Source: Tuctoria greenei (Eukaryota > Streptophyta > Magnoliopsida > Poales > Poaceae). Taken from it: a stretch of 64,000 nt of DNA. The translations under genes and the position numbers were made by a program. Below are positions 47,325-60,296 of the stretch, piece by piece. Location: assembly GCA_036927565.1 (NCBI GenBank), contig JAYESD010000003.1, positions 79,529,311 through 79,593,310 on the forward strand. The letters run 5' to 3'. Each line of letters starts with the position of its first letter. Position 1 is the stretch's first letter. The notes under the pieces are model-generated. The model was not told where the DNA came from and ran no database searches. It saw nothing but the letters and a program-made list of their open reading frames with translations.

Positions 47325-48237
47325 TGATGAGGACATCACTTCTATGGATAAAAACAACACTCCATTGAACATACAAGATGCAATCAATAGAGTTAATACA
47401 CAACAATTAATTTCAGAGGTGAACTCGTTCTTATATATTTCCTTATATGTTTTTTAGCATAGATTGCTACCTAATGATTTAATTGTGATTAGGATCCATG
47501 GAGAGGTTCAAGGAGTACTTGGAGGGAGTATTAGGGATGTGGAAGACCAGAGAATTCGTTCAAAGAAGATGGAAACCGAACCAAACTCCAAATCGTATCC
47601 AACTCGGAGTCCAGGAGCAGTACGCACTAAAACGGATGCCCAGGATGCATACGAACTCCGTTTTGGACGTTCTACATATGCACAGAAAGAGGAGAGGATA
47701 ACCTTTCCAATGGCACCGGTCCCATGTCAAAATACCTTCGGAGTGGACAGGAATCGTCGAAACAAAATCAAGTACAGAATCTGTCAGGGTGCTGCGCCAC
47801 CGTATTGGGCCATTGGGCCTTGTATCAAGTCTAAGTCTATTATTTTCGTGTGTTAGGGTTAGGTAACGACCCCAACGCCCCCTTGGACGTCCTACCACCT
47901 ATATATACTCCATAGTAGCCGCCATGAACAATTGGGTTTTGCTTAGATCAATAATATCGCCGTTTTTCGGTTTGTGAGACCCCAACTTCGCGATTTCAGA
48001 TCGTGTCTACCTTGTTCTTGCTTGTGTTCTTGGTTGCACTTGCAGGGATTAGCCTTCTTGGCGAGGTCAATCGTGTGCAGCATGGTTGATAACCAACGGA
48101 GCAGTGGTGTAGTGATTGCAGGGGTTGTTCGTGTTCTACTCGAGAGCCTCGGATCATCAACGTCGAGATCTCCACATCAATCGACCTATCCATTACCTTT
48201 CGGAAGATCAGGATCATCCTCATCAATTTACCTATCA
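47325..48237 (+). repeat. 5' LTR of the gag-only element, copy 1
   Basis: TGATGAGGAC...CCTATCA, 913 bases, preceded by ACTGG (47,320-47,324). TATA-like CTATATATACTC at 47,899-47,910. Nearly identical to 58,183-59,095. Confidence 0.92.
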
Positions 48238-48239
48238 AT

Positions 48240-48249
48240 TGGTATCAGA
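48240..48249 (+). promoter_or_regulatory. Primer binding site of gag-only element, copy 1
   Basis: TGGTATCAGA, ten bases matching the initiator Met tRNA complement, two bases after the LTR; followed by TTTCC rather than GC. The copy-2 site is at 59,098-59,107. Confidence 0.8.
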
Positions 48250-49438
48250 TTTCCAGGTTGCCCATTAGGTAATTCATCTATCCATTACATTAGTTTTGTT
48301 TTTCATACCTAGAGTCCAGAAAAAAGCCACAAAAAAACTTGCAGTTTAGTAGATCTGTTCATTACTTTGTCCAAACCACGTTTGAGCCTTTGCAACTTTG
48401 TTATTCAGTTTGGTTTTGTTGAGTTTGTGTCCGTGGTTGAGTCATATTGCTGGTTTATAACGTGTTTTTGGTCTTAGTTTGAGTTTTGCATTGTGTGATT
48501 CATCCTTTTGAATCACGTCATCACGTCCAGATTAGATTCGCCTCTGTGCAGTTCGGTATTTTCATCATATCTCGCTCATACGAACTCGGATTTTAGAGTT
48601 CTTGTACTTTCTGGAAAGCTTAAGAAGTTTTATATAACTTTTCTATTCATCATTCTCCCAGAAAATGTAGTTAACGATGTCGAAATTGCATTAGATCTGA
48701 ATCTGTTATTAATCTAGAAATTCTGAACAGTCTGTATTTCGGGGGCAATATCTCCCATTGTTCTTATCCAAAATAGATCTTCCATATACTGAAATTATAG
48801 AGGAGATAGATCTATAATATTTCTGTTCAAAGTTTTTAGATTTGGGGACTATAAAGGTGCTTAATTGTCCTTAGAACATTGAGCAGAAAATCTATAACAG
48901 ACATACGAGATATCTTTGAGTGTTTGCATTGTGTTCTTCTTTTGCAGCACATTCTGAAAAAAAGGAAGAAAATAGAAAAAAGCAAGTGCAAAAGAAGATA
49001 AAAAAGCCGCACAAAAAAGAGAAAAAAAACAACAAAAAAATCAGAGGTGCTTGCATTCTTTGTGTCATCTAGTTTTGTCTCATGTCTTGCTAGCTTGAAC
49101 TACTAGGAACACATTTAGGCCAGCAACTTTGACAAGTACTTTGGACACTTATTCAACTTTACTATCTGATTTCATTGTTGCTAATCCTTGCTACATAAAA
49201 AGTGCCATCCAAGCTACACCTTACTCTTGAGCAGAATCGATACACCTTTGCAATCATCCCACGCTTCATTGATTTCTTCATACCGTCCACCGTTTGCCAC
49301 CTGCAGTGTCGGTAAGAACACTTGTAAGAGCGTGGTAAGACACTTGAGAGTGTGTGATTCCACTTCCACTCTGCCATTATCCTTTGTAGTTGATAGGGAT
49401 AACATATTTTTTGTGTTGTCTTCTGTTTGCTACTAACA
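48250..49438 (+). other. Leader of gag-only element, copy 1
   Basis: About 1.2 kb of untranslated leader. It includes an A-rich stretch (48,955-49,045) made of AAAAAG and AGAAAAAAG motifs. No coding domain. Confidence 0.7.
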
Positions 49439-50044
49439 ATGTCAGGTAAAAGCAAGAATCATGCATTATATGCTGAGATGATGGACATGATGAAGACGGC
49501 GATGGAGTTGCTCACTAAAAATCAAACATCAACCAAGGATTCACATGACATTCAGACCGCCTTTACAACACCTTCCACAAGAAGTAGTTACATTCTCCCA
49601 TCTTTTCCTTCTTTTGATGGTCTTGGTTATGATGAATATATTGCTTGGGAAATAGAGTTGGATAAAATTTTTGGAAAATGTCATATGTGTGAGAGGAGGA
49701 AGATTAGAAATATTGCAAGTGCATTAGTAGGTTGTGCATTAACTTGGTGGAACAATTTAAATGATATAGAAAAACCTCGAACATGGAAATATATGAAAAT
49801 TCTTATGCGAGAAACATTTACTAGTGTATCCAATTGCAAAGATGAAATACATGAGATTGAGAAGAATTTTCTTGTTGTACCTCCTCCTATGCCTAACCTT
49901 TTGCAGGAACAAGAACCAATAATTGTAGAAAATCCAAAAGCGAATGAGGTGTTCAACAACTCCTGTGAAAATTCAGATCCATCAATTCATATTTCACCCA
50001 CAATTACTGCTGAAAATGAGAATAAATGTAACGACACTTGTTGA
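49439..50044 (+). CDS. gag: Gag-like protein, copy 1
   Basis: 201 codons from ATG 49,439 (MSGKSKNHALYAEMMDMMK). It contains the retrotransposon gag pattern: YDEYIAWEIELDKIF, then IASALVGCALTWWNNL and MRETF. This is capsid-type sequence used to package element RNA. It stops at CNDTC; no zinc knuckle, protease or reverse transcriptase follows. The related frame beyond the stop (from 49,944) is cut off by the duplication junction in this copy. Codon use is AT-rich, as in the rest of the element. Confidence 0.8.
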   Translation: MSGKSKNHALYAEMMDMMKTAMELLTKNQTSTKDSHDIQTAFTTPSTRSSYILPSFPSFDGLGYDEYIAWEIELDKIFGKCHMCERRKIRNIASALVGCALTWWNNLNDIEKPRTWKYMKILMRETFTSVSNCKDEIHEIEKNFLVVPPPMPNLLQEQEPIIVENPKANEVFNNSCENSDPSIHISPTITAENENKCNDTC

Positions 50045-50561
50045 AGGTGAGAAGTTTTTGGATGTTCTAAATTTTTTCACCAATCATGCTATTGTCGAGG
50101 AGCGACTAGTGGAATCTTTTATTGATACACCATTGCCACATGTTGATTTTCCTGCTGATCCTTCTATTAGAAATGAGTTGTGTGCTAATAATTATATTGT
50201 ACCTATGCTAGAACAACTGAATGAATTTGATACTTTATCACCCACATGTGCTGAAATTAAGAATTTGATCACCGCTACTGCTGAAAATGATGAGCTGAAA
50301 TTTTTGTTGTTTCATGATGTCGTTTTTCTTGTTTTGTAGTAATGTTTTATGTTGATGAACTCAATGTTATTCATCTCTTCCAACTATTATTTTGTTTTCT
50401 ATTTGTTTGTTTAGTGAACTATCTATTCTATCTGTATCCCTTGTTAATGAACGACCCCCACACTGCCGGTAGCATCTAAAGCGGTCGGTACGATACTTTA
50501 GATGCTGGAGGTGCCAGAAGACATCGCCTGTAGCGGGGCCTACAAAGCGGTATGTAAAGTA

Positions 50562-50803
50562 CTACATCCGTCCCATGTGAACTCTATTTCCAGGTTTGGT
50601 CAAATTTATCTTTGACCAATTATTTATGTAATCTTGATCAATTTGAACAATATATAAATTGTACCTTTAGATTCACCATGAAAAATATGTTTACAATATA
50701 CAATTTATATATCATAGAAGTTAATAGAATCTACAAAAATCATTAGTCAAAAGTAAGTTTGACTAAAGCTAAAAATAGAGTTGAGTTGGTACGAAGGGAG
50801 TAG
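50562..50803. mobile_element. Stowaway MITE, duplicated unit 2 spacer
   Basis: Copy of 39,697-39,938 at the same TA site. Confidence 0.9.
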
Positions 50804-51658
50804 TATACAATACTACCAGTACGTAGTAATAGGATAACACAACAGGTAGCGACGACTGAAAAGAAAAGTGGAGAGAATGAACAGAGAGAAAAGAAAAGGA
50901 AGGACGAGAAAATTTTTAGAAAAAGATAGGTAGAAGTCCAACGTACCACTGGCCGTATGCCCCTATACGCGGTGTCATCATTACCACTACTCCTAGACGC
51001 GGCCAGAAGTTATTATCATCGCTTGAAGGGAAGTGTTGCAGACTAGATGTGCCGATTAGTTTATTTTGTGTTTATTGGGGATTATGTAACAACTATTTAT
51101 TTCGATTAGCGATGACTGAAATGAAAAGTGGAGACAATGAACAGAGAGAAATAAAAAGAAAGGACGAGAAAAATGTTAGAGAAAGATAGGTAGTACGTAC
51201 GTACGAATTAAGGTCAAAGAGCGTGGAGAACCAAACTGTAAAACAAGAAATGTTTGGCGCAGATTAGTGGCAAACATAGTATGTTATCTCTATTGATGAC
51301 AGGATATTATTCTTGTCTTGATGTTGAAAACAGAGCGGTTCCATTACTGTGTGCGTCCCATTAGTGCATGCGAGAGGCGTGGGTCCCTTAGGCTGTGGGT
51401 TCACATGTTAGCCACTATTAATGCACCTGCAGTACTGCAGAGGATGTGGAATCCGCCACCGCCGGAAGCCGAACCATCACTGCGCGTGACCCCCATCAGT
51501 ATGCACAGAGAAGACGATGGGGTGTGTTTTTATATAATTTCTCCATCTTCTTCTCCGTGCGTACTCTATAGACACACCACCGTCTTCTCCGCACGTACTC
51601 TAGCTTCCTCTTTGTCCCCGTTGCACGCACCCTCATTGGTTCCCTTCACAACACGGTG

Positions 51659-52306
51659 ATGCCGAAGCCTATGGAGTTGTCGTTAATGCACGATATTGCG
51701 GTCGAGATTGCGGGGTGCATCGCCGAAAGCACCTTATGACCCTTGGACGACCTCTCCAGTCTGCGTGCCACCTGCAAGGCCATGCATGCGGCGTGCCGGG
51801 ATGGCTCCGTGGGCAGGCGCGTGGCGCTAGAGCGGGTGACCTGGAGGATGTGGCATGACCCGATGTGGTACAAAGCCGTCATGGAGAACCTGGCCATCGT
51901 AGGCCACCCTCATCTGTGCTACATCACCGGGCTCAAGCTCTTCTTTGCGGTCGATTGTGCGCAGCAGAGCACCCAGTGTCTCGTTCGGGCGGCTAGGGCC
52001 GACGAGGTGGCCTACGTCCTTGGCCTCCTCCGCTACGACGCCAGCCATGGGGCCCGCAACGCCGTCGAGTATATCCGACAGGTCGAAGGCGAGGTCGACA
52101 TCGGTGAGAAAGTGGTTGGGTCCGTTGCCATCATAAGGACCAACAATGAGTGCAGGCGGTGTCGGATTCAATTCCTGGATGAAATCCGTAATCTGACGTG
52201 GGCGCATCCGCGCCCGCCTCCGAGACCGTCGATGGTGTCGCTACCCAACAAGGAGGTTGACCGGCGGTGGGAAGCAAAGGTGGAGCGGCTGCAGGGTCTT
52301 CTATAG
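51659..52306 (+). pseudogene. F-box-like gene, unit 3 duplicate
   Basis: Same as unit 3 with TGA at codon 27 (51,737-51,739), plus a 6-base in-frame deletion (ADHMEV becomes ADEV near 52,002), so 215 amino acids if read through. No other interruption. The TATA box is kept. Confidence 0.85.
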
Positions 52307-52658
52307 TGAAGACTGTAGGATTAGACATGAGAATTTCGCATTCTGCCGTGAGGTGTTATCCAATATGGGCCATACACTTATAAGGCTGTGATGTTGTTTT
52401 TGTTGTTTCATGATGTCATTTTTCTTGTTTTGTAGTAATGTTTTATGTTGATGAACTCAATGTTGTTCGTCTCTTCCAACTGTTATTTTGTTTTCTATTT
52501 GTTTGTTTAGTGAACTATCTATTCTATTTGTATTCCTTGTTAATGAACGACCCCCCACACCGCCGGTAGCCTCTAAAGTGGCCGGTACGATACTTTAGAT
52601 GCTGGAGGTGCCAGAAGACATCACCTGTAGCGGGGCCTGCAAAGCGGTCTGTAAAGTA

Positions 52659-52900
52659 CTACATCCGTCCCATGTGAACTCTATTTCTAGGTTTGATCAA
52701 ACTTATCTTTGACCAATTATTTATGTAATCTTGATCAATTTGAACAATATAAAAATTGTACTTTTAGATTCACCATGACAAATATGTTTACAATATACAA
52801 TTTATATATCATAGAAGTTAATAGAATCTACAGATATCATTAGTCAAAAGTAAGTTTGACTAAAGCTAAAAATAGAGTCGAGTTGGTACGAAGGGAGTAG
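52659..52900. mobile_element. Stowaway MITE, unit 3 duplicate
   Basis: Copy of 41,800-42,041. Confidence 0.9.
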
Positions 52901-53755
52901 TATACAATACTACCAGTACGTAGTAATAGGATAACACAACAAGTAGCAACGACTGAAAAGAAAAGTGGAGAGAATGAACAGAGAGAAAAGAAAAGAAAGG
53001 ACAAGAAATTTTTTAGAAAAAGATAGGTAGAAGTCCAACGTACCACTGGCCGTACGCCCCTATACGCGGTGTCATCATTACCACTACTCCTAGACGCGGC
53101 CAGAAGTTATTATCATCGCTTGAAGGGAAGTGCTGCGGACTAGATGTGCCGATTTGTTTATTTTGTGTTTATTGGGGATTATGTAACAACTATTTCTTTC
53201 GATTAGCGACGACTGGAATGAAAAGTGGAGACAATGAACAGAGAGAAATGAAAAGAAAGGACGAGAAAAATGTTAGAGAAAGATAGGTAGTACGTACGTA
53301 CGAATTAAGGTGATAGAGCGTGGAGAACCAAACTGTAAAACAATAAATGTTTGGCGCAGATTACTTGCAAACATAGTATGTTATCTCTATTGATGACAGG
53401 ATATTATTCTTGTGCTGATGTTGAAAACAGAGCGGTTCCATTACTGTGTGCGTCCCATCAGTGCATGCGAGAGGTGTGGGTCCCATAGGCTATGGGTTCA
53501 CATGTTAGCCACTATTAATGCACTTGTAGTACTGCAGAGAATGTGGAATCTGCCACCGCCGGAAGCCGAACCATCACTGCGCGCGACCCCCATCAGTATG
53601 CACGCAGAAGGCGATGGGGTGTGTTTTTATATAATTTCTCCATCTTCTTCTCCGTGCGTACTCTATAGACACACCACCGTCTTCTCTACACATACTCTAG
53701 CTTCCTCTTTGTCTCTGTTGCACGCACCCTCATTGGTTCCCTTCACAACACGGTG

Positions 53756-54409
53756 ATGTTGAAGCCTATGGAGTTGTCGTTAACACACGATATTGCGGTC
53801 AAGATTGCGAGGCGCATTGCCAAAAGCTCCTTGTGACTCTTGGACGACCTTTCCAGTCTGCGTGCCACCTGCAAGGCCTTGCATGCGGCGTGCCAGGATG
53901 GCACCGTGGGCAGGCGCGTGGCGCAAGAGCGGGTGACCTGGAGGATGTGGCACGACCCGATGTGGTACAAAGCCGTCGTGGAGAACCTGACCATCGTCGG
54001 CCACCCTCATGTGTGCTACATCGCCGGGCTCAAGCTCATATTTGCGGTCAATCGTGTGTAGCAGAGCGCCCAATTTCTCATCCGGGCGGCTAGGGTCGGC
54101 CACATGGAGGCGGCCTACGTCCTTGGCCTCCTCCGCTACGACGCCGACCATGGGGCCCGCAACGCCGTCGAGTATATCCGACAGGTCGAAGGCGAGGTCG
54201 ACATCGGTGAGAAAGCGGTTGGGTCCGTTGCCATCATAAGGACCAACAATGAGTGCAGGCAGTGTCGGATTCAATTCTTGAATGAAATCCGTAATCTGAC
54301 GTGGGCGCATCCGCGCCCGCCTCCGAGACCGTCAATGGTGTCGCTGCCCAACAAGGAGGTTGACCGGCGGTGGGAAGCAAAGGTGGAGCGGCTGCAGGGT
54401 CTTCTGTAG
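53756..54409 (+). pseudogene. F-box-like gene, unit 4 duplicate
   Basis: Copy of unit 4 with both stops kept (TGA 53,834-53,836; TAG 54,059-54,061). Both stops therefore predate the duplication. Confidence 0.87.
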
Positions 54410-54759
54410 TGAAGACTGTAGGATTAGACACGAGAATTCTGCATTCTGCCGTGAGGTGCTATCGATATGGGCTATATACTTATAAGGCTGTGATGTTGTT
54501 TTTGTTATTTCATGATGTCATTTTTCTTGTTTTGTAGTAATGTTTTATGTTGATGAACTCAATGTTGTTCGTCTCTTCCAACTGTTATTTTGTTTTCTAT
54601 TTCTTTGTTTAGTGAACTATCTATTCTATCTGTATTCCTTGTTAATGAACGACCCCCCACACCGTCGGTAGCCTCTAAAGTGGTCGGTACGATACTTTAG
54701 ATGCTGGAGGTACCAAAAGACATCGCTGTAGTGGGGTCTGCAAAGCGGTCTGTAAAGTA

Positions 54760-55001
54760 CTACATCCGTCCCATGTGAACTCTATTTCTAGGTTTGGTCA
54801 AATTTATCTTTGACCAATTATTTATGTAATCTTGATCAATTTGAACAATATAAAAATTGTACTTTTATATTCACCATGAAAAATATGTTTACAATATACA
54901 ATTTATATATCATTGAAGTTAATAGAATCTACATAAATCATTAGTCAAAAGTAAGTTTGACTAAAGCTAAAAATAGAGTTGAATTGGTACGAAGGGAGTA
55001 G
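54760..55001. mobile_element. Stowaway MITE, unit 4 duplicate
   Basis: Copy of 43,901-44,142. Confidence 0.9.
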
Positions 55002-55210
55002 TATACACTACTACCAGTACGTAGTAATAGGATAACACAACAGGTAGCGACGACAGGAAAGAATAGTGGAGACAATGAACGGCGAGAAAAGAAAAGAAAG
55101 GACGAGAAAAATGTTAGAAAAGACAGGTAGTACGTACGCATTAAGGTGAAAGAGCGTGGAGAACCAAACTGTAAAACATGAAATCTTGGGCGCAGATTAC
55201 TCCAGTCTTA

Positions 55211-55537
55211 GGCTGTGTTTGGGAATACAATTTTTAATATCAAAGTGTTTGTAAACCACAATTTTTAAGATGTCATGAAAATATCAAAGTATTTCAATAT
55301 CACAGTTTTGTAATACCGCAGTTTTGACTGTTTGGGAGCAAAGTAGCAAGCCTCAAGAGGAAGCAAGTAGAGAAAAACTTTGGATTTAAATACCGTAGTA
55401 TAGACAAAACCATAGTTTTAAATACTTAGTTTGGGAGTATGTTGCCAAACACCATTCTGTAAAAAATACCATGATTATCTCAAATACCAAAGTATTGCTC
55501 TAAAACTCCAAAAATATTGTGTTTCCAAACAAAGCCT
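55211..55537. mobile_element. Tourist-like MITE, duplicate
   Basis: Copy of 44,352-44,678 with TTA flanks and a few base changes. Confidence 0.75.
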
Positions 55538-55942
55538 TTAATCCTGTCAAACTTAGTATGTTATGTCTATTGATGACAGGATATTATTCTTGTGCTGATG
55601 TTGAGAACAAAACTGTTGCATTACTTCGCACGTCCCATTAGTGCATGCGAGAGGCGTGGGTCCCATAGGTTGTGGTGTTCACATGTCAGCCACCCTTAAT
55701 GCACTTGTGCTGTACTGCAGAGGATATGTGGAATCCACCATTGCTGGAAGCCGAACCATCACTGCGCGCGACCCCCATCAGTACGCACGGAGAAGACAAT
55801 GGCGCGTGTCTTTATATAATGTCTCCATTGTCTTCTCCACACGTACTCTATAAAGACACATCACCGTCTTCTCCGCATGTACTCTAGCTTCCTCTTTGTC
55901 CTCGCCTCGCACAACCTCATTGGTTCCCTTCGCAGCACAGTG

Positions 55943-56609
55943 ACGCCGAAGCCTATGGAGTTGTCGTCCATGCACGATACTGCGGTTGAGATCGCGGGGC
56001 GCCTCACCGCAAGCTCCCTGTGACCCTTGGATGACCTCTCAAGTCCACGTGCCACCTGTATGGCCATACATGTGGCATGCCTGGATGGTGACGTGGGTAG
56101 GCACGTGGCACTGGAGCGGGTGACCCGGAGGATGCGGCGCAACCCGGGGCGCTACAAAGCCCTCGTGGAGAACCTGGCCATCGTCAGCAACCCTCGTGCA
56201 TATTACGTCACCGGGCTCGAGCTCGTCCTCGCGGACGATCGCGTGCAGCAGGGTGCCCAGTTTCTCGCCCGGGCGGCCGGGGCTGCCACATGGAGGCGAA
56301 CTACGTCCTTAGCCTCCTCCGCTATGATGCCGACTGCAGGGTCCGCGACACCTTCGAGTATATCCGGCAGGTCGAAGGCGAGGTCGATGTTGGTGAGAAA
56401 GCGGTTTGGTCCATCGCTATCATGAGGGCCAACAAAGAGTGGAGACGGTGTCGGATTCAAGCCCTGGCTTAAATTGGTAATCTGACGTGGGTGCATCCAC
56501 GCTCGCCTCTGAGACCGCCTATGGTGTCACTGCCCAACTAGGAGGTTGACCCGTGCATGGCTGTCGGCTGCGGGAAGCAAGGGTGGAGCGGCTGCAGGGT
56601 CTTCTGTAG
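55943..56609 (+). pseudogene. F-box-like gene, unit 5 duplicate
   Basis: Copy of unit 5 with the same ACG start, TGA (56,021-56,023), one-base deletion and later TAA. Confidence 0.85.
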
Positions 56610-56989
56610 TGAAGACTGTAGGATTAAACACGAGCATTTCGCATTCTGTCGTGAGGTGTTATCCAGTATGGGCTATATATAAAAGACTTATAAGGCTGTG
56701 TGATGTTGTTTTTCTTATTTCATGATACAGGTAGCGACGACTGGAAAGAAAAATGGATACAATGAACAGAGAGAAAAGAAAAGAAAGGATGAGAAAAATG
56801 TTAAAAAAAGATAGGTAGAACTCCAATGACCACAGGCCCAATGCCCCTATACGCGGTGTCATCATTACCACTACTCCTATACACGGCCAGAAGTTATTAC
56901 CACTGCTTGAAGCGAAGTGCTGCGGACTAGATGTGCCGATCAGTTTAATTTGTGTTTATTGAGGATTATGTAACAGCTAGTTCTGTCGA

Positions 56990-57651
56990 TTAGTTTGTTG
57001 CTTGGAATGGTATGTTGAACACTACTGTTTGGTTCTGTTGATGTTTAAATCTAGTATTTAATCCTTGTTTATATCACTGTGTTGCTGCAGTTCAAGAAAT
57101 TTTATTCGTATGCTTTATTTTGATCGGAATACCACCCCCATTGCTACATTAACTTATTTAGATAACAAATCACCAGAGCCAGACGGGCGAACGTAGATAG
57201 GCTCACGCGTCATAGGGACGAACACCAAGCGTCCCAACATAGTTTCTCCCCACGAATACAAACTGACTCAGCACACTTTCAACCCATGAATAACATGTGG
57301 CCTAGCGCAGTGTTGGGCCTACTCTGATAGCTTCACGTGCGCTTTGTCCTGGCTGCCTGCCCGTGGGACCCTTCGATCCACAATGGCCCCTCTCCTAACA
57401 GTACAAAATGCGCATGGAGGAGCATCCGTCGGTGGCCGGCCGCCACGCTCTTGGTGGAGCATCCATCGGCCGCCACGCTCTTGGAGGAGCATCCGCCGAC
57501 CGCCAAGCTCTTGGATGAGCATCCGCCGGCCACCGACGTGGAGGAGCATTCGCCGGCCACTGCACATGGAGGAGCAACAGCGCTAGGTACAATTGCTCAC
57601 ATAATGTTATTGTAGTTCTATCCTCTTACAGATACGCTGATTGAATTGTAG
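56990..57651. other. Duplicate of segment with 30-bp repeats
   Basis: Copy of 46,131-46,793; the GC-rich tandem repeat is at about 57,408-57,578 with the same number of units. Confidence 0.7.
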
Positions 57652-58182
57652 GAAGAGATGTCAGAAGATAAGACATGGATGGGAAAAGACAGGCGTATGA
57701 AGGAGTGGTAGGATGGAATGAAGTCATTTATAAATTTATCATTCCAGGACACTCATGAAGAAGAAACTAAGCCTTGTCCTTGCACGAAACATCATAATAT
57801 TTTCCATGGGACACGCAAGGAAGTTCATTGTCACTTGCTTCATAATGGGATGTCATTTGATTATACTTGTTGGGTACACAATGGAGAAAAATGAGTTGAG
57901 AAAAAATATTACTGAGCAATCAACAAATAATGAGGAGATAATTTCTGATGATGATGCCATGGAAAATATGCTGTCCAATCTACTTAGAGGCACTAATAAT
58001 AGTGGTACTTCAGTAGATATTGATGATCCAAAAAATGCTATAAACCAGCAGGAGCCAACTGGGTGTGCAAAGATATTCTATGACTTATTAAATGATGCCA
58101 AAAAGGAGTTGTATCCAGGTTGTGAGAAGGTGACCTAATTATCCTTCATTGTCAGATTGTACCAGATAATGTGTTTAACTGG
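57652..58182 (+). pseudogene. CACTA (En/Spm) TNP2 transposase, N-terminal part, copy 2
   Basis: Same content and breaks as copy 1: ATG 57,658, TAG after KEW, a frameshift, and TAA at 58,136-58,138. This copy is the one continuous with the rest of the transposase. Its last bases ACTGG (58,178-58,182) recur at 62,731-62,735 after the inserted retroelement, where the reading frame resumes at LSKKACELIL. Confidence 0.87.
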
Positions 58183-59095
58183 TGATGAGGACATCACTTC
58201 TATGGATAAAAACAACACTCCATTGAACATACAAGATGCAATCAATAGAGTTAATACACAACAATTAATTTCAGAGGTGAACTCGTTCTTATATATTTCC
58301 TTATATGTTTTTTAGCATAGATTGCTACTTAATGATTTAATTGTGATTAGGGTCCATGGAGAGGTTCAAGGAGTACTTGGAGGGAGTATTAGGGATGTGG
58401 AAGACCAGAGAATTCGTTCAAAGAAGATGGAAACCGAACCAAACTCCAAATCGTATCCAACTCGGAGTCCAGGAGCAGTACGCACTAAAACGGTTGCCCA
58501 GGATGCATACGAACTCCGTTTTGGACGTTCTACATATGCACAGAAAGAGGAGAGGATAACCTTTCCAATGGCACCGGTCCCATGTCAAAATACCTTCGGA
58601 GTGGACAGGAATCGTCGAAACAAAATCAAGTACAGAATCTGTCAGGGTGCTGCGCCACCGTATTGGGCCATTGGGCCTTGTATCAAGTCTAAGTCTATTA
58701 TTTTCGTGTGTTAGGGTTAGGTAACGACCCCAACGCCCCCTTGGACGTCCTACCACCTATATATACTCCATAGTAGCCGCCATGAACAATTGGGTTTTGC
58801 TTAGATCAATAATATCGCCGTTTTTCGGTTTGTGAGACCCCAACTTCGCGATTTCAGATCGTGTCTACCTTGTTCTTGCTTGTGTTCTTGGTTGCACTTG
58901 CAGGGATTAGCCTTCTTGGCGAGGTCAATCGTGTGCAGCATGGTTGATAACCAACGGAGCAGTGGTGTAGTGATTGCAGGGGTTGTTCGTGTTCTACTCG
59001 AGAGCCTCGGATCATCAACGTCGAGATCTCCACATCAATCGACCTATCCATTACCTTTCGGAAGATCAGGATCATCCTCATCAATTTACCTATCA
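58183..59095 (+). repeat. 5' LTR of the gag-only element, copy 2
   Basis: 913 bases, TG...CA, preceded by ACTGG; the true partner of the 3' LTR at 61,821-62,730. Confidence 0.92.
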
Positions 59096-60296
59096 ATTGG
59101 TATCAGATTTCCAGGTTGCCCATTAGGTAATTCATCTATCCATTACATTAGTTTTGTTTTTCATACCTAGAGTCCAGAAAAAAGCCACAAAAAAACTTGC
59201 AGTTTAGTAGATCTGTTCATTACTTTGTCCAAACCACGTTTGAGCCTTTGCAACTTTGTTATTCAGTTTGGTTTTGTTGAGTTTGTGTCCGTGGTTGAGT
59301 CATATTGCTGGTTTATAACGTGTTTTTGGTCTTAGTTTGAGTTTTGCATTGTGTGATTCATCCTTTTGAATCACGCCATCACGTCCAGATTAGATTCGCC
59401 TCTGTGCAGTTCGGTATTTTCATCATATCTCGCTCATACGAACTCGGATTTTAGAGTTCTTGTACTTTCTGGAAAGCTTAAGAAGTTTTATATAACTTTT
59501 CTATTCATCATTCTCCCAGAAAATGTAGTTAACGATGTCGAAATTGCATTAGATCTGAATCTGTTATTAATCTAGAAATTCTGAACAGTCTGTATTTCGG
59601 GGGCAATATCTCCCATTGTTCTTATCCAAAATAGATCTTCCATATACTGAAATTATAGAGGAGATAGATCTATAATATTTCTGTTCAAAGTTTTTAGATT
59701 TGGGGACTATAAAGGTGCTTAATTGTCCTTAGAACATTGAGCAGAAAATCTATAACAGACATACGAGATATCTTTGAGTGTTTGCATTGTGTTCTTCTTT
59801 TGCAGCACATTCTGAAAAAAAGGAAGAAAATAGAAAAAAGCAAGTGCAAAAGAAGATAAAAAAGCCGCACAAAAAAGAGAAAAAAAACAACAAAAAAATC
59901 AGAGGTGCTTGCATTCTTTGTGTCATCTAGTTTTGTCTCATGTCTTGCTAGCTTGAACTACTAGGAACACATTTAGGCCAGCAACTTTGACAAGTACTTT
60001 GGACACTTATTCAACTTTACTATCTGATTTCATTGTTGCTAATCCTTGCTACATAAAAAGTGCCATCCAAGCTACACCTTACTCTTGAGCAGAATCGATA
60101 CACCTTTGCAATCATCCCACGCTTCATTGATTTCTTCATACCGTCCACCGTTTGCCACCTGCAGTGTCGGTAAGAACACTTGTAAGAGCGTGGTAAGACA
60201 CTTGAGAGTGTGTGATTCCACTTCCACTCTGCCATTATCCTTTGTAGTTGATAGGGATAACATATTTTTTGTGTTGTCTTCTGTTTGCTACTAACA

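Larger units (their letters stand above)
39436..50300. repeat. First copy of the 10.86-kb tandem segmental duplication
   Basis: It holds the 3' region of F-box unit 2, units 3-5, the CACTA transposase N-terminal part and the 5' part of the gag-only retroelement. Every feature recurs 10,858-10,865 bases further right. By eye I noticed about twenty single-base differences and a few small indels. It ends inside the retroelement at GAAATTTTTGT, where the sequence jumps back to the unit 2 3' region. Confidence 0.95.
47325..50302 (+). mobile_element. Gag-only LTR element, 5' part (copy 1, truncated by duplication junction)
   Basis: 5' LTR, primer site and gag-like gene, ending at the duplication breakpoint (50,301-50,307). 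The complete version lies at 58,183-62,730. Confidence 0.92.

Noticed and set aside
50301..50307. The 10.86-kb duplication as an assembly error
   Set aside because: Not fully excluded, but scattered substitutions and a 6-bp deletion distinguish the copies, which a simple assembly echo would not produce.
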